A model generated the notes under the pieces. It ran no database searches and had not been told where the DNA came from. It saw nothing but the letters and a program-made list of their open reading frames with translations. Made by a program: the position numbers and the translations under genes. Below are positions 24,682 to 34,950 of a stretch of DNA of 64,000 bases, piece after piece (position 1 is the stretch's first letter; every line of letters starts with the position of its first letter). The stretch comes from Hofstenia miamia (lineage: Eukaryota; Xenacoelomorpha; Acoela), in assembly GCA_004352715.1 (NCBI GenBank), contig SCFE01000023.1, positions 332,766-396,765 of the forward strand, written 5' to 3'.

Positions 24682-24886
24682 CAGGCCCGTAGCCAGCATA
24701 ATCACCTAAGGGGGGTCGGTGCGCATTAGGAGGGGTTGTTGGGAATTTCGACTCTCTTTATAACATAAACAAACTTTTTTTGTATTTTTACATGCTGATT
24801 TTGCTCTTAGCTTTGTCTAGGAGGGGTTGCCTGCCCTTCCAGGAGGGGAAGTTCGTCCCCTCCTAACCCCCGTGGCTACAGGTCTG
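24682..24886. mobile_element. 205-bp hAT-type MITE
   Basis: The left end is CAGGCCCGTAGCCAGC. The right end, reverse-complemented, is CAGACCTGTAGCCACG. The flanking octamers are TCATCTTA and TCATCATA, 7 of 8 matching. The interior is non-coding and has repeated AGGAGGGG strings near the right end. Confidence 0.87.
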
Positions 24887-25368
24887 TCATCATATCTCGT
24901 TGAAAATGATTATTAAATGATCGTGTTTTAAATGTGTATAGTTGAATATTAACATAAGAGATGCACAATTTCATATAAAAATCCAGGCCTGTAAAACATT
25001 AATTCGAAATCCCTCTGCATCCAGATTTGTATTACCTGAGTTTTGCATGTCTCGCATGTAAGAAAAATATTTCTGACCCTGTCTTTCCATTTCATCCTAT
25101 TTCTTTGTTCCTCATATATTTGTAAACAGACGTGAATTTTACCATTTGGATTCAAAGTTATAAAAGTTAAGTGTTAAGTTTTCCAAATACCTGTACTTGA
25201 CCATTTGAATTTTAATTTCTGAAAGTAACGTTCGAATCCATTCCAACAGAGCTTGGGTGATCTATTTATGGTGAAAGAAATTGCTGAGGCTAGTTGTTGT
25301 TCCCATGCGCTATACATTCCTCCTCATTGAAGGTTTTTTGAAAAGTCGAAATTATATTGAAAAATAGT

Positions 25369-25560
25369 CAGGGGCGGTTTCAGCAATTTTAGTTAAAAGG
25401 GGCGTGCACTTTCTAAAAATTTGTAAATACATGTACTACCCATTTTGAAGAAATGTGTTACTCAGGTATTTTTTTGCAAGGGTATTCAGTAAAGTCAATG
25501 TACTCAATGTACTTTTCCAAATTTACAGTTTGGTGGGCCGTGCCCCCCCCCCCGCCCCTG
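25369..25560. mobile_element. 192-bp CAGGGGCGG-terminated MITE
   Basis: It begins CAGGGGCGGTTTCAGC and ends in a C-run followed by CGCCCCTG, giving a 9-bp inverted terminus CAGGGGCGG. Flanking octamers do not match convincingly, so the target duplication has decayed or the ends are slightly misplaced. The termini resemble those of the 23533-24020 element. Confidence 0.7.
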
Positions 25561-25736
25561 AATCCAACATTGTTAGTTGAAAATACTTTTGGCATAGACA
25601 TAATTTTCAAACTTTCTTATGCAATACATTAATTTAGTTCGAATAATTATTTTCGAATCTTTAAATTAAATTTGCTATAAATATTTACTTAATATTGATG
25701 TATTTTTTACGTTTTAGAAAAATATCTGCAATTTAA

Positions 25737-26591
25737 CCCTATATATACCGGGCTTTTTGGCTGGTGTAATACCGGGGGGGGCGGATTCCGTCACCTTTCA
25801 TAACTCCTGTTCTACTAATCCAATTTAAGTGAAACTTGGCCAAGAGGTAGTCTTGCTAATTTGGAGTTGATTTGAAGGGAAAAAAATGTCCGTAGGTACT
25901 AGTAAGTGGCCACAAAAGGTAGTTTTCCATTATGTAGGCTTCAAAATTTTTTTTTTTTGGAAATTTTCTATGCACTCAAAAGTGAGTCTTTTTCCTGAAG
26001 TAGGAAAGATTTCGTTTTGTTTGCTCAGAGAGGTGAAGGTAGTGTACAAGTACAATAGAACAATGGATTTAAACATGGTGTACACCGTGACCAAATGAGA
26101 CTCCTATAACTAGATTCTCAGGTTTTTGTATAAACTCCGATGCATCCACTTGTAATAAACTATTATGTATTTGAATACAACAAATCATTCAAAAAGGAAA
26201 AAAAATTTCTAAGTATCTTATTGAACTGTGCAGCACTGATCAAAGGTGAAAAATTGGTTATCAAAAACATGATTTTTTATTTTCTATTGTTTTCTATTCT
26301 ATTCCATTGTTTTTATTGTTCTATTGTTTTAAAAAATTGGTACTGATAAAAAATATACATATAACTTATAAAATTAACTTCAGATGCTCACAAAAGTGAA
26401 GGGAAAGCCAAATTAGAACACAGACAGGCATCAAAATTATAACATGCAATAAGTGACCTCTGACAAAACCATTGTTGCAGAAAAACCACAACACGAAACA
26501 TAATGAAATCAGCGTAGTTCAACTTAGTAGTAAAAAATATGAAAAGTCATCCAAAATTGAGGCGGAATCCGCCCCGAGGGTATAAATAGGG
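25737..26591. mobile_element. 855-bp piggyBac-type non-autonomous element
   Basis: The left boundary is TTAA followed by CCCTATATATACCGGG. The right boundary, reverse-complemented, starts CCCTATTTATACCC and is flanked by TTTA, one change from TTAA. A second matched motif GGGGCGGATTCCG lies inside each end. TTAA targets with CCC-starting termini are the hallmark of piggyBac elements. Two short plus-strand frames inside show no transposase similarity, so the element would depend on a transposase encoded elsewhere. Confidence 0.82.
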
Positions 26592-26917
26592 TTTATAGTA
26601 AACTGTAATGTTGGTTATTGGAATTTTCATAAATTCAAGAGTAAATACATTGAAATGAGTCATTTCAAATGCGAGATAATAACACTAAATTTGATAACTA
26701 AACGTTTTAAATAATGGAAGTCCTTTTTATATCATCTTTTTTAATGAATATGTTAAATCAATTGCTCACCGTCGTTGTTATATTTATGATCATGTAGCAA
26801 AACCATTATTTGTAATGCAGATATGGAGTGTTGTATGAACTTGCATTGTATTTAAAAAAGTGAAATGAAATTTCATCAAATTATATAACTTTTCTAATAA
26901 ATGTATGTATTTTTAAG

Positions 26918-27186
26918 CAGTAGCGCGTTTAGGGGGCAGGAGGCGGTCGCCTCCCCTTTTTTGGGGCCAACTGCGAACACTTAAGAAAAATGTTTTATTT
27001 TTCTCAAAATTGAAAATAGTTCACGTTAATGTAAAATGTTATCAATCGATTTGCTGCTAAAAACAGACGATTACATTTTGGGTGCGGTTATTTTTGTTCA
27101 AAAAACTTTTTTTGTAATTTGTTTTTGTGAAAATGGGTGTCACCCACACCCCACCCCCCGTTTTAAAAATCCTAAGCGCGCCACTG
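26918..27186. mobile_element. 269-bp hAT-type MITE, perfect 8-bp target duplication
   Basis: The left end is CAGTAGCGCGTTTAGG. The right end, reverse-complemented, is CAGTGGCGCGCTTAGG. The octamer TTTTTAAG flanks it on both sides (26910-26917 and 27187-27194). The interior is non-coding. It sits about 300 bp beyond the 3' end of the channel gene. Confidence 0.93.
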
Positions 27187-27402
27187 TTTTTAAGGATCAT
27201 TTAAGGTTTATTAAAGTCTAATTCTGAATTCCGGTGAATACCGTAAGGTCAAGTTTAAGAAAAGGTTAAATACTTTCACCTAAATCCTTTATAGATGGGT
27301 TTTTATAATTTAATTATACTAGAACGTTGGTCAGTCTCAGCAATATGTAATCAAATAACAAAATGCAAGCAATTTGTCCAGGGGCTTCCAACACATGAAA
27401 AA

Positions 27403-27408
27403 TTTATT
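27403..27408 (-). terminator. Candidate polyadenylation signal AATAAA for the channel gene
   Basis: On the minus strand AATAAA lies about 75 bases downstream of the TAA that ends the DEG/ENaC frame. Spacing and orientation fit, but the hexamer is common in AT-rich DNA. Confidence 0.4.
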
Positions 27409-27481
27409 TCAGCTATTTTATCAACAACCATGTACGATAAAAGAGAAGAGCTTAATTAATGCATGCATATACACACACTTC

Positions 27482-29680
27482 TTATTGTGGGTGAAGCATA
27501 CTTGGTATTAGTTTTTGGATGCAGTTTTTTATCATTTGAACACATAATAGAAAAACTTTGGAAAAGGTTAAAACCGACCAACCCACAAACATTCCAAGAT
27601 TTCCAGCAAAAGCTGCTAGTAACTCTTCAGAACTGTATTCAATATTCTCTAATATATGTTCATAGTTGAGATCTTCATAGAAAATTTCTAACATAAGAAA
27701 ATTTTTTTGTATTTCTGCTAACATTTCATTCACGTCAATTTCTTTGTTTTTAAATTTTTTTAAAAGTGCTCGCACGAAATATTTGGCTTCTCCTTTTGAG
27801 TTAATAACTTCGTTTATAAAATAGAACAAGTGATTTTTCGAAGGATATTCTGAATTTGATAATTTTATATCGTATAGTTTTTCAGAGCAAGGTTTCGGAC
27901 AGCTGCAATTCATTGCGAATGCATCCGCATTTGCTCTATTCCTCGAATATACGTTAATCATGCATTCAAACTGAGTTCTATTCCACAACGTACACATTGG
28001 AAAGATAGTGTGAGGTATATCGGATGTGTCATTCTTGTATGAAAAAAGATAGGAGTCTGTACAACCACAAGTCTTGCCTAAAATTAGACAGCTTTCGAAA
28101 CATACCTGTTGACTATAACGAGGCCATTTTCTCTGTGTAATTTCAACACCCTTGTCTTGATGATTTGTCATATTTTCAAATAGTCGTTTCACTCTTGTTT
28201 TTAAATGTGCGCACTTCGATTGTGATGTATCCATTCTCCCTATTTCCTTTTGAATCATAGAAATCTGCGCGAATATTCCCGCTTTTAACAGAATGCCATT
28301 TCTGTTTGGAAGTGGATATGTTGCATGTGAATTAATGGTAATTGATATCCCTGCATTATTATCAAGAAATCCGATATCCTCCCTTTGATCAATGAACAGT
28401 ATTAGCTTTAATCCATTCCCAACCCCTGATTTCGCGGCACGCTTTATAGGTGTCTTAGGAGAGTTAAATGTGAAGCATCTTCCAGATTTATGATTTTGAA
28501 ATTCTTCAAAGTTTTCCTCCATTATATGCAGTTCTTCCCCGCAATTTTGCGACACATACTGACATTGGACAATGAAATCTGCGATGTTGGTGCCATATTG
28601 AAATGGTATCTTGGGTTCGAATATTGCATAATAGCTTGCTTTTGTAAAATCGGATTGCCTTCTTAGTTCTTTGTATAGGCTTTCCCAGTCATAAGCTACC
28701 AGACTTTTATTAGCAACATCATAGTTGCTGACATCGTTTCCATAAGAGTCATTGCAGTCGTTTATAAAATCACGAGTAAATTTTGGTTTTTTTGAAGATA
28801 ACATATATCTCATTTTAAATCCAAATGTAGAGTTGTCAGATTTTGAGTAGTATTCTATAAGTACCGGTGAGTTTATCACCAAAAATTGCTTAGATGTATA
28901 TCCATGAATAAACGTTTCTATTATATTTGCAGAATTATATTTACTTGTTACTGTGAGGTAATTACTTGATGCGCAAGAAGTGAACATTCATTCTTCATAA
29001 TTTGGAAGAAATTTGATCTCTAAAAGTACATTAAGACGGGTATTTGGTTTACCAAGAATATTTACTCGTATTTTTTTCGACGATATAACTTTAGAGTTTA
29101 TTGAGTATTTAAAATCCTTATATCTCATTGATGCTTGCAGTGTTATGTCTTCAGTGCAATCTTTAATTTCACCGCTTTCGTCGGAGCCATCTTCGCAGTC
29201 AAAATTTCCATCGCATACCTTACTGGAATCAATACAGTTTTCATTATCTCTGCAATATGTTATATTTGCATTGTCGGTGCAAGAAATGCTTCCAGATACT
29301 TTGATATTTTCTTTCACATGGGTTTTTTGTTTGTCATCGAGAGAAGCAAGTACGTGAAGGTTGTACTCCTCTACTTTCTTTATTTTAGTTTTCTCAAGTC
29401 GACGACCGGAGCATATTGTGAGCTGAGGAAAATCTAGATAATTAGCCTCCTTCACTTCGATTGACACCGTTAAGCTGTTTACAAAGTATTTATTGAGTAA
29501 GGGGTAAAACTGAATTACAAAAACAATAAGACTTGTTGAATATATAACTAGCCATAATAGGCTTTGTAACATAGTCTTAGCCTCCATAACCTCTGGAAAA
29601 AATGTTTGACACATAGATTTAGCGTCTTTCCGAAAAGCTTTTCGATGTTCTTCGATTGATAACTGTGAAGCAGACTTCAT
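27482..29680 (-). CDS. DEG/ENaC-family ion channel with LDLa and CUB-like modules, interrupted by one in-frame TGA
   Basis: The single-exon frame has about 732 codons. I start it at ATG 29680-29678 because the ten codons upstream begin with TTG, not ATG. Architecture from Met1: cytoplasmic N-terminus without an evident His-Gly gating motif; TM1 at about 37-61 (LLWLVIYSTSLIVFVIQFYP); the family signature FPQLTIC at 84-90; an LDLa module at 124-165 with six cysteines and CDGNFDCEDGSDE; a CUB-like region at about 168-295; then the channel core with DFIVQC, GRCFTFN, NGLKLILFID and paired cysteines (TCGC, CSCPKPC); then TM2 with LLAAFAGNLGMFVGWSVLTF. Such proteins form trimeric sodium channels in the plasma membrane, gated by peptides, protons or force. 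Oddities: TGA at 28990-28988 breaks the frame at codon 231, inside the CUB-like region; the frame is otherwise intact on both sides. The residue where TM2 normally has glutamate after LT.. is lysine. The break could be a null allele, a sequencing error or readthrough. No introns are seen. Confidence 0.88.
28799..29179 (-). other. CUB-like extracellular module spanning the TGA
   Basis: After the LDLa cysteines the protein reads KIRVNILGKPN then NVLLEIKFLPNYEE, stop, MFTSCASSNYLTVTS, and about 40 residues on VLIEYYSKSD then FGFKMRYM. A hydrophobic strand ending in F, a cysteine 12 positions later, a following (D/N)YL.V strand and a closing SD.S..GF...Y strand match the second half of a CUB domain. 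CUB domains bind proteins, often with calcium. The first cysteine pair is not obvious, so this is a divergent call. Confidence 0.5.
28988..28990 (-). other. In-frame TGA within the channel frame
   Basis: The codons read GAA TGA ATG TTC. The frame is open for 230 codons before and 501 codons after this stop, and both halves carry complementary parts of one channel. Read literally, the stop leaves a product ending after TM1 and LDLa, while the second half could start at the adjacent ATG but would lack TM1. Confidence 0.95.
29186..29311 (-). other. LDL-receptor class A module within the channel
   Basis: Six cysteines span about 42 residues with the calcium-cage sequence CDGNFDCEDGSDE before the last cysteine, a textbook LDLa repeat. 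It lies shortly after the FPQLTIC motif, in the extracellular loop where ordinary DEG/ENaC subunits have the finger domain. Its likely role is binding a ligand or partner protein. Confidence 0.92.
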
Positions 29681-29710
29681 GATGTTGCTACCTTTGAGAG
29701 TAATAATCAA

Positions 29711-31049
29711 ATATTAATAGTTGTTTTCTTACTGCAGATGCTTAGGTTGTGTTTGAAAATAATTATGAATTTTTTAAATTGATTAAATTAGTGGGGAAAT
29801 TTTGAAACAAAAATTGAAGCTGTTTTCCTTGTAAATATGGTTTTAAAATTTCTTGTAACTTTTATATTTTACTTTAAAATTTTATTGATTTTTACTACAT
29901 GGTGTAAAAATTTGTAATAGTCGATAGGAAAGCTTTGCAGCTAGTTAAACAGCTTTGGACAATATAAGCAATAGGTGTTTGCATGCAAAATATTGTAGAA
30001 TTTTTATACTTAATAATTCATATCATACTAAGTACAACAATTTTGATAATTTTTCAATTTCTGCGCAGTTCTATAAACATATTCATCAAGATATTGTAAA
30101 ATATCATAGTGTGATTGGCCTTGCTATTCCATGCTAGCAGCGGATCAAGATACATGTATACTACAGATTTTGCTAAGAATTAAATCAAAATTAACATTGC
30201 AACTCATTCTCATGCGATCTGATCGATACATTGAGGAACAGTCTTTTTGTTTGACATACAGTGCGAAAAAGTAGATCAATTCATAATTACTCTATTGCTT
30301 TAATTATTTAAACGCTTGTTTAAATTTGTACATTTTTAACTGCAATATATAATTAAAACTACCTAGGCCTATATGTCTCGGATACGCGCCTGCTACGAAG
30401 GTATTCTTATATATTTTAGAATTGCCAGAAATTGTTTCAAATGTAAATTTCATGATTTTTGTATAGAAATAAAATGTGTTACGGGTGATATTACAAAAGT
30501 GTTCTTGAGATTATACAAAATGTATTTACTTTGGTATGTGTGTTCTTGTAATAAATAACATGATAAAGCGATGTTTATTTCTGGGAAAAATATATAAATT
30601 CCCGTTTATTATCCATATGCTATGACGAATTTTTGTATTTCGGATGGACAAGATAAAACTAGTCATATTTTTACAGGCGCATTCGATGTTTTTCTATCAA
30701 AAGTATTAAGTAAATTTGATGGTAATATATTTTATGTGAAACAACAATGTCTTAGATAAGGATTTAACCATAGACCAAGTTGTCCAAAGCCTTATGTAAT
30801 TTTGCGACATTGAAAACTTGGTAGTAGCTTTTTGTGTCGGAAGAACAAATTGTTAAAAAATATTAAAAGTGGATTAATGAAAAGAATGAATTTTTTTGTA
30901 AGTGTAAAATACTTTTTTATGGTAAATAAACGAACTTCTTCAACATAATTGACTTACTTTTGAACAAAATTAGTTAACTATTTTAAACTAATGAAAAGTT
31001 TTGAAAAATATTTCGTTACATATTTTAAAAACCAAAATAAAGTTCGTCT
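29711..31049. other. AT-rich region upstream of the channel gene
   Basis: This should contain the promoter on the minus-strand side. I see no clear TATA or initiator that stands out from the AT-rich background, and no upstream exon. Short frames at 29955-30137 and 30373-30558 look random. Confidence 0.5.
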
Positions 31050-31831
31050 TGACAATATTTTTCATGAAACCTTTGTAGACAAACTGGGCAATACAATCAA
31101 TCATTACAGATCTCAAAGGATTTCAAACAAAATGCGCTTGTATATTCTGGATCTATTCCAAGCAAACTTCCATACTCACAAATTCCAGGATCACCTTCTT
31201 TTTGATACGATTGACGATGAAATTCCATCTTTTCTGTTGATATTTTGAAAAACTCGGGTAAAAACAAAATAAAAAAGTCCCTCTTCACTTTGTAAGTTTC
31301 TAATGTTCCTTGTATGTAAGGTGCATTTTTCGACATTATCTGGCTTACGAAGTGCATCTTCTACTGGATATAAAGGGAAATTATATTTTTCATAATGGTA
31401 GAAGCATGCTCAGCAAATTGGCGTGGTGTGTTGATAACGATTTTCCCTGATTTTACATGACGAAATACAATATTTTTAGTGACTCTGTCGCTGCCATCCT
31501 TTGGACCTTTTCCATGATGACGCTCATTGTAGTGTCATGCTAAATGGTCAATGCAAACACAAATCCTGAGCGAAATTGGGCAGCCCAGTCATCAATCCAT
31601 ATATCAAGTTTAAAGTTGTTAGTCAAGTTGTATTTTTTTACGCACAAATTCTATCACTTTAAAAATACATGTCAAGGCAGGAATGCGGTAATGATCCGAA
31701 GCTTTTGAAGTTATTACTACAGTTTCATATGTAGCAGTTTCATCTGATTGAAGATAACTAGCATGTATTAATTTATAGAGTTCCCCGCCAGAATTGACCA
31801 GTTCCCGACACTTAAATGTTTTAAACCACAA
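31050..31831 (-). pseudogene. Decayed transposase-like gene (QFRS...HGKGP.DG family)
   Basis: Reading the minus strand from 31831 downwards, fragments appear in this order across frame changes and stops: TYETVVITSKASDHYRIPA and FKVIEFVRKK; then WIDDWAAQFRSGFVFAL from about 31600; then HYNERHHGKGPKDGSDRVTK and VFRHVKSGKIVINTPRQFAE; then GTLETYKVKRDFF, FFKIS and GDPGICEYG down to about 31100. I know this arrangement (SDG..QF....F.. then HGKGP.DG..G..K) from a repetitive protein family common in invertebrate genomes, which I take to be a DNA-transposon or other mobile-element protein. I cannot name the superfamily with certainty. There are at least two frame breaks, and the second D-G-G position is replaced by S-D-R. 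Confidence 0.6.
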
Positions 31832-32220
31832 TTTCTGTTGCTTATTTTCTATTAAAAATTGAAAACAAATAGTTTGATGCGATTTAGGTAGATGAAATTA
31901 GACATGAATATTTAGTAGAGGTTTTACAAGAAGCATGTATATCACTTAATGATTCCTCCAAGAGATACATGTGAAACGCCTGAAAAGCATGCTTAACAGT
32001 TAAAATAAAACCATACTTACCACAACCTGCTTATTTTAGTCTATACTGAATGATATAATTATACCAGAAAAATGGTAAAAAGGAAAAATTAGTCATTTTT
32101 AATAATCGAATTCACTAATATTGAGTAACTCCAGTCATTGAATCTTAACATTTTATTAAAGTTGTTTAATTTTTATAGAACTTTTTTGGTAGTTGCCAGA
32201 TCTTTGCATAAAATATAATT

Positions 32221-32541
32221 TTAAAGATCTTTCAATAAAAATTTATTTCCCTTTAATAATAGTATAATAAAAATGTTTGGTATTGCATTAGCAATAATCT
32301 GAAATATTATATTGCTTTTGAATTGAAAAGAAAAATTCTCTATGCAATCACCCAACCAAATAATCATTAGTTGCAGAAGTTCTCTGTAATCACCTCTGGG
32401 AATGTCATATTTGTAAATGCCTTGAACACCACTGGGAAGTTCATCTGTAATAATGACAAGGAATTCAGAAGCAGATTTCCAATCAAACTTGACTAATTTA
32501 TTTATATCAATGTTGACATCACCCCAATTTTTTTCATGCAT
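32221..32541 (-). pseudogene. Fragment of an RGDYRELL-type repetitive invertebrate protein
   Basis: A minus-strand frame of 106 codons contains KYDIPRGDYRELLQLMIIWL followed by a segment F.F......I...IANAI.NI.I.LL. This resembles a repetitive protein of unknown function found in many cnidarian, mollusc and arthropod genomes, which has an ARGDYRELLEL..IFLG stretch followed by a HHARWMAKAIY..KI stretch. Here the second stretch is largely degraded. The frame ends in a stop at 32221, and I see no further homologous part downstream. It may belong to the same decayed mobile element as 31050-31831, as both are on the minus strand, but that is not shown. Confidence 0.45.
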
Positions 32542-32593
32542 TTATAATGAGTCACCTAAATTATGCAAATGTATTACTTACTGACATAAAAAA

Positions 32594-33187
32594 TTGTTTT
32601 TTAGGAAACTTGATATCCAAATAAGATGGGCACTAAATACTTCAAAGAAAAATTCTTCTAGGACTAACGACTCCATTTCAAAATCTATCCTTTTCCCAAA
32701 ACAGCTTGTCATTTTAAATACTATGTTGATCTTTTTTAAACTCATGAAGAACTTACCATCTTTTAATATGATTTCTCTGCCTGGTTTTATTCATAAGCAG
32801 AACTCCAGATCAAAACATTTTACATGTATTAGATATAGAATAAAAATTATGAAAGAATCATTCATTAATACCGCTATCCGAACTTGGAATTCATTGCCCA
32901 AAGAAATCAAAAACATTGAAAAACCAAGCGTTTTTAAAAGGTAAATTAAAATTTACCTTAAACAACAGTATATCTCAGGTAAATCATGGCGACGATATAA
33001 ATTTTACAATTATGATTACTCTTATTAGTAATTTTTCCCTAGCCTGGTAGATTTATTGTATAGTTATTTGTTGTTTTGTATGTATTACGTATGATTGTAT
33101 ATTTTTCGACGCTATTCAGATAAATTACCAGTTATTAATTGTCAACATTTACCTGAATAAAGAATATTTTATCTTATCTTATCTTGA
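32594..33187 (+). mobile_element. LINE 3' end: ORF2 C-terminus and (ATCTT)n tail
   Basis: The plus frame at 32594-32943 ends with ESFINTAIRTWNSLPKEIKN and then PSVFKR, the usual C-terminus of CR1/Jockey/L2-like ORF2 (F...A...WN.LP..I....S...FK..L). A one-base shift after VFKR lets the next frame continue with KLKFTLNNSISQVN, so the end is frameshifted. A 3' untranslated region follows and terminates in AATAAAGAATATTTTATCTT plus two more ATCTT units at about 33187, a short-repeat tail typical of these LINEs. The copy is 5'-truncated within about 50 bp upstream of 32594. Confidence 0.85.
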
Positions 33188-34371
33188 GAAATTTGGTTAC
33201 ATAAAAAGGTTCAATTTTCCCTAAAATTACTAATTGTTCACCTCTTGTGTCCCTTTCAATACAAAAGTCGTTAATACGTGACAAGTCACAATAATTTTTC
33301 CTAATTGGTAAACAACCTATTAAATTAGTATTTGCAAATCGCTTTACAAAATATTGACTAGGATGTTTACAAGACTTTCAAAAATCATCAACTGTAAGTT
33401 ATGTGAGATCAAAGCTAGTTTGCTTTGCTATTTAATTAGTTTTAAAGGTTGGCAACTTGACGAATCATGTTGGCAGCTGTTAATACTTGTGTTTATAGAA
33501 TATATTTGCCTTAGAATATCACGGTAAAACTGCAAAACATTGCTTTCGATTTGAAAAATTCAGGGTGATTTTGATTCCTAAAATAATTTCAAAGCAAGAA
33601 CAAAAAATGTGCGTATTTTCATTGTAAACATTAAAAATATTTCTGATTTCCCTTCACTTTAAGTAATTTGATAGATTTTTAAATACAAAACATATTATGT
33701 AGATACAATAAATTTCGATATGTTGGAAGTAATTTTGGTAGTAAAATCGCCTTTTTAGTGTTTTCTAATATGTTCTAAATCCATTGAATTATTTTAGAAC
33801 GGCTATCAAAATAATTACGTCTGAATCAACATGAAACTTCGATTCACTCATTTGACATTTTAACTACAACAGCTTCTGATAATTTATGTAAATGTAATGG
33901 GATTAAATGTAACTTTAATGTGAAGTACTTGAAAGTTTTAAACCCAATGAACTCAAAATTCCATCACAGCCAACTTTATTACAAACATATACTGAAAATT
34001 GATATTGGAACTTTTGATCGCAGGATTGGAACGTTCGAACTACAACACTAATATTGTTGCTACCTTAGCGAGTGAATTATACTTTCATTTTTCTCTTGTA
34101 AATATTTAATGAGTAGTTCATTTAATCTCTCATCTTTCATCGAATTTCTCAATCAAGGTTGATTCTTTTCATCATTCTTAAAGATCTTTCCGCATTTTTT
34201 AGAGGATTTGGTAAGGTAACTGCTATTCAAAAATTGAAAATCATACGATTTCCTCCATTAGGCACAGTATAAGTGAGCATAAATTAAGTGATTCACTAAA
34301 ACAACAACCATTTCTTCTGTTAATACATTCGTTCTGATAGCACATTTCTTCTGTAAACTTCAATTCTGTTC
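33188..34371. other. AT-rich stretch, no gene seen
   Basis: Nothing recognisable on either strand. Confidence 0.5.
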
Positions 34372-34413
34372 TAATCTTTTAATTTGAACTTAGTAATCTT
34401 TTAATTTGAACTT
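34372..34413. repeat. 22-bp tandem duplication
   Basis: TAATCTTTTAATTTGAACTT occurs at 34372-34391 and again at 34394-34413, separated by AG. Confidence 0.93.
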
Positions 34414-34694
34414 GTAAAGGTAACTTATAATTTTTTCTGAAGCATACTATGGAAAAAGACAAAAAAACAATAAATACAAAAATACAGTATAATATCGAAA
34501 AAAATATTTTTAAACGTTTTTTATGCTCTGTTCTCTATCCTATCGTCGATATTCTTTTCAGGAAAGCCAAAAATAGATTTTGTCGATAATGATTCCAGTG
34601 GATTATCTAGACAATAATGACGAGACTGTAAATATTAATATGCATAATGCAAATAATATAACTACTAAAAATTCATTTATTAACATCTTAGCAA

Positions 34695-34950
34695 TCAGGC
34701 GCGGTCCTAGAAAATTTTGAGCAGTAGCGGTTTAAATTCTTTCTCCTAATATTATAAAACAATTATTTATTTTCAAGTTGTACAATATCTAATATCTTTC
34801 AAAAGGTTCTCCACCGAAATTTTAATGTATGTATTTATACACATGAGAGAAATTCTTTTTAAGAGGATTTTATTCAAAGAGCAGAGAATTTAGTGAAAAA
34901 ATTAGTGAAATCTTATGAAAACCACTAAAAATTTATTTTTATTCCAATAT
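34695..34950 (+). repeat. Dispersed repeat family C, copy 1 (MITE-like)
   Basis: It begins CAGGCGCGGTCCTAGAAAAT and aligns in the same orientation with 53228-53510. Shared strings include GTCCTAGAAAATTTTGA, GGTTCTCCAC.(G)AAATTTTAA and TTTTTAAGAGG.TTTTA. The CAGGCG start suggests a hAT-type terminus, but no paired right end is clear. Confidence 0.75.

Noticed and set aside
25225-25245. GTTCGAATCC-like strings (also near 58468), reminiscent of tRNA B boxes
   Set aside because: No A box, acceptor stem or cloverleaf can be formed around either.
27463-27669. Plus-strand frame of 68 codons
   Set aside because: Antisense to the C-terminus of the channel.
29013-29437. Two plus-strand frames (114 and 100 codons)
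   Set aside because: They are antisense shadows of the channel gene, overlapping its LDLa and FPQLTIC coding.
32005-32020. CCATACTTACCACAACCTG, reminiscent of the U1 snRNA 5' end
   Set aside because: Only ATACTTACC matches. There is no downstream U1 structure.
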